In this document: piece by piece, positions 9,963 through 20,800 of the stretch | Numbering within the stretch: the first letter of the stretch is position 1 | How the letters are laid out: the number at the start of each line of letters is the position of its first letter | Program-made: the position numbers and the translations under genes | NCBI GenBank assembly: GCA_030533445.1 | Contig: CM060070.1 | Location: 48,695,089-48,759,088 of the forward strand | Length of the DNA: 64,000 bases | Direction: 5' to 3' | Source of the DNA: Cyprinodon diabolis | Lineage: Eukaryota > Chordata > Actinopteri > Cyprinodontiformes > Cyprinodontidae | The notes under the pieces: generated by a model | Told to the model about the DNA's origin: nothing | The model's database searches: none | What the model saw: only the letters and a program-made list of their open reading frames with translations

Positions 9963-10738
9963 TGTAATGATCTCAGAATATTGGACCCAGAATTCAAGGC
10001 GAGACAGGGAGGAAAACGGCAGGTGAGAGGAATTACGTTCCCCATAATTTTTCCTTTCCTGCTAACAGAGATATAACGTAGGCCACCTTGGCATGATCAG
10101 AAGGGAAAGCAGAGGGCTGTAACTCAAAATGAATCTCGCTCTGAGTCAGGAAAGCTCTGCATTGATCAGGATCCCCTTTAAACACTTCAGGAACGGGACA
10201 GACGCGGTTCGAGAGAAGCTGGACTATCAGTAGAAGACAAGGGCGCGGCAGCTGTCACAGGCGGGGCAGCTGGAGCAGCCTGATTACGCAGGATCTCCTG
10301 TATGCCTGATTCTAGACGGGAAATGCTTTGATCCACGTCATTTTGCCACTGCCCGTCTGCCGATGGGTCCATGTTTTGGCCAGGTTATTCTGTAATGATC
10401 TCAGAATATTGGACCCAGAATTCAAGGCGAGACAGGGAGGGAAAACGGCAGGTGAGAGGAATTACTAATTAAGGGAGAGCAAACAGGGACAAGGCAAAAA
10501 CTCGAAATCCTCAGGGCAGAAAACTGGTCAAAATCAGGAAAACAGGCAGACTACAGAATCCTAGGGAAGGTCTCACAAAAAACACACGAATAACCTGGCG
10601 CTGATGGGAGGCAAACACACAACTTAAATAGTAGAGGAACCAGGTGAAAATGATGGATGATAATCAGCTGCAGAACCAATTAGACAGGGAGCAAGGAGCA
10701 AAGGAAAAAACCAAACCATCAGCGCCAAGATCATGACA
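9963..10738 (-). mobile_element. Ty3/Gypsy (Sushi-type) retrotransposon remnant
   Basis: Perfect 5-bp target duplications CACGA flank it (9958-9962 and 10739-10743). On the minus strand the full LTR is 10738-10391 (348 bp, TGTCATGATC...GATCATTACA), followed by a very short leader and a gag start. It then jumps to the last 74 bp of the 3' LTR (10036-9963). The two LTR segments differ by one base of indel over 74 bp. Everything from mid-gag to most of the 3' LTR is deleted, so it is a short internally deleted copy. Confidence 0.85.
10037..10372 (-). pseudogene. Gypsy gag N-terminus, frameshifted
   Basis: The minus-strand ATG at 10372 opens MDPSADGQWQNDVDQSISR, a coiled-coil-like start. After about 60 codons (near 10187) the frame shifts by one base. 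It continues as FKGDPDQCRAFLTQ and later AKVAYVISLLAGKEKLW, the hallmark of Sushi-class Ty3/Gypsy gag, the family that also gave rise to domesticated mammalian RTL/PEG10 genes. It ends at the deletion junction at 10037. The family assignment rests on recognised motifs. The product is not functional. Confidence 0.75.
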
Positions 10739-11112
10739 CACGAGTCCTAATATGAAAAAAAGGATCAATGTGCGACCTGTAACGGGGTGTCGGCAATGGT
10801 AACTGCGTGTTAGTTGCAGTCAAAGTAATTACCAACAAGACCTCCCTCATCCTTGGCCCTATCTCAAAGAATTTTTAGAAATAGTCAAAAAATTGAGCTT
10901 TTAATTCTTATAGTGGCATCTGGCTGTTTTTTTTAAGGTTACTTTATACTTTTATACTTTAAGTAGTTTTTGGAGCTCATACTTTTTCACTTTTACTTGA
11001 GTAAAGAGGTCAAGTTGATACTTCAACTTTTACCAGAGTATTTTTAAACAGCAGTATCTATACTTCTACTTAAGTAACAAATGTGGGTACTTTTGACACC
11101 ACTGGTATTAAG

Positions 11113-11282
11113 TTGTAGAAATTAGTTAGGAAGATGGCAAATGGCTATATACTTCATAAACTATGCTAGACTAAATTATTGAAGAGCAGAAGTTTGATGT
11201 TCACACACAATAAAACAAAGCTTAGCCCATCAACTCCAAACAGTTATAAGATTATGGAAACTGACCAGTTTAACCAATGAAG
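11113..11282. other. short unassigned spacer
   Basis: AT-rich DNA lies between the hAT-like element and the truncated start of the LINE. Nothing is recognised. Confidence 0.4.
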
Positions 11283-12955
11283 AAAGGTTACCTGTGGAGT
11301 ACAACAGGGATCAGTGCTAGGACCAATTCTCTTTACTTTATATATGCTCCCAATTGGTAGAATTATTAGACAGCATGGATTAATTTCCACTGTTATGCTG
11401 ATGATACCCAGCTATATCTGTCTATAATCCAGATGAAGCTAACCCATTACATAGATTACAGGCATGTCTGAAGACAGAAAAACCTGGATGACTCTTAACT
11501 TTCTGCTTCTGAATGCAGACAAAACAGAAGTTATAGTCTTTGGACCAGAGTCTCTGAAAAAGAAGCTAATTAGTCAGTCACTTCATTTGGAAGGGATTAA
11601 ACTGATTTCAGATAATAAAGTAAAAAATCTTGGTGTTGTTTTTGATCAGGACCTGTCATTTAAATCCCAGATCAAAGAGGTTTCTAGAATTTCCTTCTTT
11701 CATCTGAGGAATATTGCAAAAATTAGAAATCTCCTGTCCAGGGGTGATGCTGAGAAACTAGTCCATGCATTTGTTACTTCAAGGCTGGACTATTGTAATT
11801 CTTTACTATCAGGAAGTCCACAAACTGTAGTTAAAAGCCTTCAGCTGATCCAAAATGCTGCAGCCAGAGTTCTGATGAAAATGAAAAAGAGAGATCATAT
11901 CTCTCCTATCCTGGCTTCTCTTCATTGGCTTCCTGTTAAATCAAGAATTGAATTTAAAATCCTCCTTCTCACATATAAAGCCTTAAATGGCCAAGCTCCA
12001 TCTTATATCAGAGATCTGATTGTTCCTTATGTTCCTAACAGAGCACTTCGCTCTCAATCTGCAGGTTTACTAGTGGTTCCTAGAATTTCTAAAAGTAGAA
12101 TGGGAGGCAGATCTTTTAGTTATCAGGCTCCTCTCCTGTGGAACCAACTACCAGTTTTAGTCCGTGAGGCAGACACTCTGTCTACTTTTAAGACTAGGCT
12201 TAAAACTTTCCTTTTTGATAAAGCTTATAGTTAGGGTGGCTCAGGTTATCCTGAGCTGTCTTTAAAGTTATGCTGCTATAGGCTTAGACTTTTGGAGGAC
12301 ATAGGGACCCCCATTTCATCTTTCTGCTTCATTCTCTCTCTGTTCTCCTATTCTGCAGAATCTGTTAGTTCAATCTCTAACGTTCTGCTCTCTCTGCTTT
12401 TCCTCAGAGTAGCTTTGCCTCGTCTGTTCCTGTTTGGCTGTGACGTCATCCAGGAAAGAAACATCAGCTGTGCTGCTTCCATCAACACCCTTGTTTGTAG
12501 ATGTTGGAGATTGGCCTGTTTTCCAGTGTGGTCCTGTTTCTCTGGCCGTGGCTGGGTGGATGTGCTCTCTTCATCCTCTGGCATGGGAGCTGCCTTGGAG
12601 CTCGTCTGCCTGGCTGTGTGTTTCCTGGACGGGGCCGCCTTTTACAGCTGCTTTTTGTATCTCTGCTTCTGTCTCCTTGAACCCCAGTCGGCCTCGGCAG
12701 ATGGCCGCTCACACTGAGCCTGGTTCTGCTGGAGGTTTCTTCCTGTTAAAAGGGAGTTTTTCCTCTCCACTGTCGCTGCAAGCATGCTTAGTGTGAGGGA
12801 TTGTATTTGAGTCAATGAGTCAATGCAATCAACTGGTTTTCCTTAGATAGAAAACTTTGTATCAATTTGACTGTATGATCTGGTTGAACTGTAAAGTGCC
12901 TTGAGATGACATGTGTTGTGAATTTGGCGCTATATAAATAAACTGAATTGAAAAA
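11283..12955 (+). mobile_element. L2/CR1-like LINE, 5'-truncated (copy A)
   Basis: The element starts abruptly inside the reverse transcriptase domain. It carries the YADDTQLYL catalytic motif (YADD codons 11394-11405), the C-terminal RT/thumb coding region (11464-12234) and a 3' UTR of about 700 bp. It ends in GGCGCTATATAAATAAACTG followed by AATTG-type repeats, the usual tail of these fish LINEs. Copy B at 45657-47444 is closely similar over the whole length and extends about 120 bp further 5'. Confidence 0.85.
11464..12234 (+). pseudogene. LINE reverse transcriptase C-terminal portion
   Basis: A 256-codon open frame covers the region after the YADD motif. Recognisable landmarks are LLLNADKTEVIVFG, FHLRNIAKIRNLLS, SRLDYCNSLLSG, LIQNAAARVL, LHWLPVKSRIEFKILLLTYK and the terminal PLLWNQLPVLVRE segment, all typical of the L2/CR1-type ORF2 C-terminus. 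The YADD motif lies upstream in a different frame, so a frameshift separates catalytic site and C-terminus. The endonuclease domain is missing. The product cannot be an active transposition enzyme. Confidence 0.85.
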
Positions 12956-13600
12956 TTGAATTGAAAATTCTATCTATATTCTCCCACTCTGCAGATTCTC
13001 TTAGTTCAATCTCTAACGTTCTGCTCTCTCTGCTTTTTCTCATAGTAGCTTCATCTGGTCTGTTCCTGTTTGGCTGTGACTCTATCCTGGAGAGAAATAT
13101 CAGCTGTGCTGCTTCCATCAACACCTTTGTTTCTAGATGTTGGAGCTTTGCCTGTTTTCCAGTGTAGCCCTGTTTCTCTGACTGTGACTAACTGGATGTG
13201 CTCTCTTTATCCTCTGACATGGGAGCTGGCTCGGTGCTCATCTGCCTGGCTGTATGTTTCCTAGACGGGGCCGCCTGTGGAGCTGGTTGACAGTTGCCTT
13301 TTGTATCTATGTTTCTGTCTCCTTGAACCCCAGTCGGCCTCGGCAGATGGCCGCTCACACTGAGCCTGGTTCTGCTGGAGGTTTCTTCCTGTTCAAAGGG
13401 AGTTTTTCCTCTCTACTGTCGCTACAAGCATGCTTAGTGTGAGGGATTGCTGAAGAGTAAATGAGTCGATGCAATCAGCTGGTTTTCCTTAGATAGAAAA
13501 CTCTGAATTAATTTGACTGTATGATCTGGTGAACTGTAATGTGCCTTGAGATGACATGTGGTGTGAATTGGCGCTATATAAATAAACTGAATTTATACTG
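12956..13600 (+). mobile_element. second truncated LINE 3' UTR joined to the tail of copy A
   Basis: Directly after the AATTG tail of copy A the same 3' UTR starts again, at a point equivalent to about 12340. It runs through GCGCTATATAAATAAACTG to about 13600. It has its own substitutions, so it is a separate 5'-truncated insertion or an old tandem duplication. The open frames inside it are UTR shadows. Confidence 0.8.
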
Positions 13601-14247
13601 AATTGTTTATTAAACAGCGACTGGTTTATCACTCAGGCCAGATTCGCCCTCCTTTTGGTGACATTAGAATAAATAGAGATTACATTTATTTAGTTGGTGA
13701 TTAATAGCTCTGCTGATAGCGTAGCCTAAGTTACTAAATGGTGGGAAAACCTGGATTTTAACAGCCGGTCCAGAAACCACCCGAAATGTGAAGGGCCCAA
13801 AATCCTCGGAACTAAGCGGATTAGTCATAATTGCCCAACTAACAACATTCAATAGGTTTTCCCTCGATTTTGAATGATCTATCAATTACAAAAACTCCCA
13901 TTCCTTGTTAATTATATATTCATTATCTACTGGCAAAATATATCACTCCACCTGCTTGGTCTGTGGGATGTATTAATCCTAATCCAATTTTTTTATTATT
14001 TAGAGCTCTGAGCACTAAACGTAGTTAAGTTACTGTATACCTGCTGCAGTTTGTCAGCCTAGTGCTGCCATAGCCACAAATGTGTCTGCCTCCATAAATG
14101 ATACCCAAGCCTATGTAATTATAAACATAAATAAATAATTAATATGACATCACCATGAACCAACATGATACTAAATCTCACACCTGTACTCTCCATATCC
14201 AGACCATGTTGTTCATCCCTTCATCCACTCTCCATCTCTCTCAGACA
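13601..14247. other. unassigned DNA before the satellite
   Basis: No repeat family or gene is recognised. A 73-codon minus-strand frame at 13664-13885 has no recognisable features and I do not call it a gene. Confidence 0.5.
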
Positions 14248-16273
14248 GAAACATCCAGATAAAATCAAGATGTTTAAAGATAAATTCAGAGCCAAACATC
14301 CCGATGTTAATCGGTGAATTTAGAGCAAAAGATCCAGATGTTAACGGGTGAATTCAGAGCCAAAAATCCAGATGTTAAAGGATAAATTCAGAGCCAAACA
14401 TCCAGATGTTAATGGGGAAATTCAGAGCCATACATCCAGATGTTAACAGATTACTTCAGAGCCAAACATCCAGATGTTAACGGGTGAATTTAGAGCCAAA
14501 AAGCCAGATGTTAACAGATGAATTCAGAGCCAAAAATCCATATGTTAAAGGATGAATTCAGACCCAAACATCCAGATGTTAACGGGTGAATTTAGAGCCA
14601 AAAATCCAGATGTTAACGGGTGAATTCAAAGCCAAAAAGCCAGATGTTAACAGATGAATTCAGAGCCAAAAATCCATATGTTAAAGGATGAATTCAGAGC
14701 CAAACATCCAGATGTTAACGGGTGAATTTAGAGCCAAAAATCCAGATGTAAATGGGTGAATTCAGACACAAATATCCAGATGTGAACTGGTGAAATCAGA
14801 GCCAAACATCCAGATGTGAACGGGGGAATTCAGAGCCATACATCCAGATGCTAACGGTTCAATTCAGAGCCAAACATTCAAATGTTAACAGGTGAATTCA
14901 GAGCCTAAAATCCAGATGTTAATGGATAAATTCAGAGCCAAACATCCCAATGTTAATCGATGAATTAGAGTCAAACATCCAGATGTTAACGGGTGAATTC
15001 AGAGCCAGATATCCAGATGCTAACAGTTCAATTCAGAGCCAAATATCCAAATGTTAACAGGTGAATTCAGGTCCTAAAATCAAGATGTTAATGGATAAAT
15101 TCAGAACCAAAATCCCAATGTTAATTGTTGAATTTAGAGCCAAACATCCAGATGTTAACGGGTGAATTCAGAGCCAAAAATCCAGATGTTAAAGGATGAA
15201 TTCAGAGCCAAACATCCAGATGTTAACGGGGGAATTCAGAGCCAAAAATCCAGATGTTAACGGATGAATGCAGAGCCAAAAATCCAGATGTTAAAGGATG
15301 AATTCAGAGCCAAACATCCAGATATTAATGGGTGAATTTCAGAGCAAAATATTCAGATATTAACTGGTGAATTTAGAGCCAAAAATCCAGATGTTAATGG
15401 GTGAATTAAGAGCAAAACATCCAGATTTGAACGGGTGAATTCAGACACAAATATCCAGATGTGAACTGGTGAATTCAGAGCCAAACATCCAGATGTGAAC
15501 AGGTGAATTCAGACCCAAACATCCAGATGTGAACGGGGGAATTCAGAGTCATACATCCAGATGTTAACGGATTAATTCAGAGCCAACTATCCAGATGCTA
15601 ACGGGTGAATTCAGAGCCAGATATCCAGATGCTAACGGTTCAATTCACAGCCAAATATCCAAATGTTATCAGGATAATTTAGAGCCTAAAATCCAGATGT
15701 TAACAGATGAACTCAGAGCCAAACATCCAGATGTTAACGGGTGAATTCAGAGCCAAACATCCAGATGTTAACGGGTGAATTCAGAGCAATACATCCAGAT
15801 GTTAATGGATGAATTCAGAGCCAAACATCCAGATGTTAACGGGTAAATTTAGAGCCAAACATTCAGATGTTAAAGGATGAATTCAGAGCCAAATATCTAG
15901 ATGTTAACGGGTGAATTCAGAGCCAAATGTCCAGATGTTAACCGGTGAATTCAGAGCCTAAAGTACAGATGTTAACGGCTGAATTCAGAGCCAAACATCC
16001 AGATATTAATGGATAAATTCAGAGCAAAATATTCAGATGTTAATGGGTGAATTTAGAGCCAAACATCCCGATGTTAACGGGTGAATTCAGAGCCAAAAAT
16101 CCTGATGTTAATGGATAAATTCAGAGCAAAATATTCAGATGTTAATGGGTGAATTCAGAGCCAAACATCCAGATGTTAACCGGTGAATTCAGAGCCAAAC
16201 ATCCAGATGTTAAAAGATGAATTCAGAGCCAAAAATACAGATGTGAATGGATAAAATCAGAGCCTAAAATCAA

Positions 16274-17850
16274 GATGTTTAAAGATTAATTCAGAGCCAA
16301 ACATCCAGATGTTAACAGGTGAATTCAGAGCCAAACATCCAGATGTTAAAGGATGAATTCAGAGCCAAACATCCAGATGTTAATGGGTGAATTTCAGAGC
16401 CTAAAATTCAGATGTAAACGGGTAAATTTCAGAGCCTAAAATCCAGATGTTAATGGATGAATTCAGAGCCAAATATTCAGATGTTAATGGGTGAATTTAG
16501 AGCCAAAAATCCAGATGTTAACAGATGAATTCTGAGCCAAACATCCCGATGTTAACGGGTGAATTCAGAGCCAAAATTCCCGATGTTAACAGGTGAATTT
16601 AGAGCCAAACATCCAGATGTTAAAGGATGCATTCAGAGCCAAATATCCAGATGATAACTGGTGAACTCAGAGCCAAACATCCAGATGTTAAAAGATGAAT
16701 TCAGAGCCAAAAATACAGATGTGAACGGATGAATTCAGAGCCTAAAATCAAGATGTTTAAAGATTAATTCAGAGCCAAACATCCAGATGTTAACGGGTGA
16801 ATTTAGAGTCAAACATCCAGATGTTAACAAATGAATTCAGAGCCAAACATCCAGAGGTTAAAGGATGAATTCAGAGCCAAACATCCAAATGTTAATGGGT
16901 GAATTTCAGAGCCTAAAATTCAGATGTTAACTGGTGAATTCAGAGCCAAACATCCCGATGTTAACGGGTGAATTCAGAGCCAAAAATCCAGATGTTAACA
17001 GGTGAATTTAGAGTCAAACATCCAGATGTTAAAGGATGCATTCAGAGCCAAATATCCAAATGATAACTGGTGAATTCAGAGCCAAACATCCAGATGTTAA
17101 TGGATGAATTCAGAGCCAAACATCCAGATTTTACATGGGTAAATTTAGAGCAAAACATCCAGATGTTAACGGTTGAATTTAGAGCCAAATATCCAGATGT
17201 CAACAGGAGAATTCAGAGCCTAAAATCCAGATGTTAAAGGATGCATTCAGAGCTAAATATCCAAATGATAACTGGTGAATTTAGAGTCAAACATCCAGAT
17301 GTTAATGGATGAATTCAGAGCCAAACATCCAGATGTTAACGGGTGAACTCAGAGCCAAACATCCAGATGTTAAAAGATTAATTCAGAGCCAAAAATACAG
17401 ATGTGAACGGATGAATTCAGAGCCTAAAATCAAGATGTTTAAAGATTATTTCAGAGCCAAACATCCAGATGTTAACGGGTGAATTTAGAGTCAAACATCC
17501 AGATGTTAACGAATGAATTCAGACCCAAACATCCAGATGTTTAAAGATTAATTCAGAGCCAAACATCCAGATGTTAACAGGTGAATTCAGAGCCAAACAT
17601 CCAGATGTTAAAGGATGAATTCAGAGCCAAACATCCAGATGTTAATGGGTGAATTTCAGAGCCTAAAATTCAGATGTAAACGGGTAAATTTCAGAGCCTA
17701 AAATCCAGATGTTAATGGATGAATTCAGAGCCAAATATTCAGATGTTAATGGGTGAATTTAGAGCCAAAAATCCAGATGTTAACAGATGAATTCTGAGCC
17801 AAACATCCCGATGTTAACGGGTGAATTCAGAGCCAAACATCCAGATGTTA
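16274..17850. repeat. higher-order duplication, offset 1262 bp
   Basis: The monomer series beginning GATGTTTAAAGATTAATTC at 16274 is repeated at 17536 for roughly 310 bp with the same variant order (TTTCAGAGCC units, then GATGTAAACGGG, then GAATTCTGAGCC). Confidence 0.75.
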
Positions 17851-20800
17851 ACTGGTGAATTTAGAGTCAAACATCCAGATGTTAATGGATGAATTCAGAG
17901 CCAAACATCCAGCTGTTAACGGGTGAACTCAGAGCCAAACATCCAGATGTTAAAAGATAAATTCAGAGCCAAAAATACAGATGTGAACGGATGATGTGAA
18001 CGGATGATTTCAGAGCCAAAAATACAGATGTGAACAGATGAATTCAGAGCCTAAAATCAAGATGTTTAAAGATTAATTCAGAGCCAAACATCCAGATGTT
18101 AACGGGTGAATTTAGAGTCAAACATCCAGATGTTAACAAATGAATTCAGAGCAAAATATCCAGATGTTAAAGGATGAATTCAGAGCCAAACATCCAGATG
18201 TTAACGGGTGTATTTCAGAGCCTAAAATCTAGATGTAAACAGGTAAATTTCAGAGCCTAAAATCCAGATGTTAATGGATGAATTCAGAGCAAAATATTCA
18301 GATGTTAATGGGTGGATTTAGAGCCGAACATCCAAATGTTAACGGGTGAATTTAGATCCAAACATCCAGATGTTAACGGATGAATTCAGAGCCAAACATC
18401 CAGATGTTAACTGACGAATTCAGAGCCAAACATCCAGATGTTAACTGACGAATTCAGAGCCAAATATCCAGATGTTAACGGATGAATTCAGAGCCAAATA
18501 TCCAGATGCTAACGGTTCAATTCAGAGCCAAATATCCAAATTTTAACGGGTGAATTCAGAATCTAAAATCCAGAGGTTAACGGATGAATTTAGAGCCAAA
18601 CATCCAGATGTTAATAGGTGAATTTAGAGCTGAACATCCAGGTGTTAACGGATGAATTCAGAGCCACATATCCAGATGTTAAAGGGTGAATTCAGAGTCA
18701 AATATCCAGATGTTAATCGGTGAATTCAGAGCCTAAAGTCCAGATGTTAACGGCTGAATTCAGAGCCAAACATCCAGATATTAATGGATAAATTCAGAGC
18801 TAAATATTCAGATGATAATGGGTGAATTTAGAGCCAAACATCCCGATGTTAACGGGTGAATTCAGAGCCAAAAATCCCGATGTTAATGGATAAATTCAGA
18901 GAAAAATAGTCAGATGTTATTGGATGAATTCAGAGTCAAACATCCCGATGTTTACGGGTGAATTCAGAGCCAAACATCCAGATGTTAACGGGTGAATTCA
19001 GAGCCAAACATCCAGATGTTAAAAGATTAATTCAGAGCCAAATATCCAGATGTTAACTGACGAATTCAGAGCCAAATATCCAGATGTTAACGGATGAATT
19101 CAGAGCCAAATATCCAGATGCTAACGGTTCAATTCAGAGCCAAATATCCAAATTTTAACGGGTGAATTCAGAATCTAAAATCCAGAGGTTAACGGATGAT
19201 TTTAGAGCCAAACATCCAGATGTTAATAGGTAAATTTAGAGCTGAACATTCAGATTTTAACGGGTGAATTTAGAGCCAAACATCCAGATGTGAATGGGTG
19301 AATTCACAGCCAAACATCCAGATGTTAACGGGTGAATTCAGAGCCATACATCCAGATGTTAATGGATGAATTCAGAGCCAAACATCCAGATGTTAACGGG
19401 TGAATTTAGCGCCAAACATCCAGATATTAACTTATGAATTCGGAGACAAACATCCAGATGTGAACGGGGGAATTCACACCCAAACATCCAGATGTGAACA
19501 GGGGAATTCAGAGCCATACATCCAGATGTTACAGGATTAATTCAGAGCCAAATATCCAGATGCTAACAGGTGAATTCAGAACCAAATATCCAGATGCTAT
19601 AGGTTCAATTCAGAGCCAAATATCCAAATGTTAACGGGTGAATTCAGAGTCTAAAATCCGGAGGTTAACGGATGAATTTAGAGCCAAACATCCAGATGCT
19701 AACAGGTGAATTCAGAGCCAAACATCCAGATGCTAACGGTTCAATTCAGAGCCAAATATCCAAATGTTAACGGGTGAATTCAGAGTCTAAAATCCGGAGG
19801 TTAACAGATGAATTTAGAGCCAAACATCAAGATGTTAATAGGTGAATTTAGAACTGAACATCCAGATGTTAATGGGTGAATTTAGAGCCAAACATCCAGA
19901 TGTGAATGGGTGAATTCACAGCCAAACATCCAGATGTTAACGGCTGAATTCAGAGCCATACATCCAGATGTTAATTGATTAATTCAGAGCCAAACATCCA
20001 GATGTTACTGGGTGAATTTAGAGCAAAACATGCAGATATTAACGTATGAATTCAGAGCCAAACATCCAGATGTGAACGGGTGAATTTAGAGCCAAACATC
20101 GAGATGTTAACGGGTGGATTCAGAGCAAAACATCCAGATGTGAATGAGTGAATTCAGGGCCAAACATCCAGATGTGAACGAATGAATTCAGAGCCAAACA
20201 TCCAGATGTGAACGAGTGAATTCAGAGCCGAATACCCAGGTGTTAACAGGGGAATTCAGAGCCAAATATCCAGATGTTAACGAATTAATTCAGATCCAAA
20301 CATCCAGATGTTAACGCCTGAATTCAGAGCCAAACATCCAGATATTAATGGATAAATTCAGAGCAAAATATTCAGATGTTAATGGGTGAATTTAGAGCCA
20401 AACATCCCGATGTTAATGGATAAATTCAGAGCAAAATATTCAGAAGTTAATGGGTGAATTCAGAGCCAAACATCCCGATGTTAACGGGTGAATTCAGAGC
20501 CAAAAATCCAGATGTTAACAGGTGAATTTAGAGCGAAACATCCAGATGTTAAAGGATGCATTCAGAGCCAAATCTCCAGATGATAACTGGTGAATTTAGA
20601 GTCAAACATTCAGATGTTAACGGATGAATTCAGAGCCAAACATCCAGATGTTAACTGGTGAATTTAGAGTCAAACATCCAGATGTTAATGGATGAATTCA
20701 GAGCCATACATCCAGATGTTAATTGATTAATTCAGAGCCAAACATCCAGATGTTACTGGGTGAATTTAGAGCAAAACATGCAGATATTAACGTATGAATT

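Larger units (their letters stand above)
9499..10831 (+). mobile_element. fragment of a second hAT-like element (same family as 53531-54869)
   Basis: Sequence from TGTGTGTTTGGGTTG through the GC-rich core to CAGTCAAAGTAATTA closely matches the interior of the complete element at 53531-54869. Both ends are missing. Compared with that copy it lacks about 155 bp (equivalent to about 54536-54690) and carries a different tetranucleotide array. It is split by the Gypsy remnant. Confidence 0.7.
8723..11104. mobile_element. hAT-like non-autonomous DNA transposon with nested insertions
   Basis: The left end CAGAGGTGTCAA and the right end, read inward, CAGTGGTGTCAA form inverted termini. Both are followed by AAGTA-rich subterminal sequence (8740-8880 and 10930-11100), as in many fish hAT-type elements. 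The flanking octamers CCATTGAG and GTATTAAG agree at only 5 of 8 positions, so a target duplication is not proven. No transposase is present. A fragment of another hAT-like element (9499-10831) and a Gypsy remnant (9963-10738) lie inside. Confidence 0.6.

Noticed and set aside
12292..13442. Several open frames on both strands
   Set aside because: They lie in the LINE 3' UTR, recur in the other copy, and have no conserved protein features.
13664..13885. 73-codon minus-strand frame next to the satellite
   Set aside because: No recognisable domain, splice context or start context. Too short to support alone.
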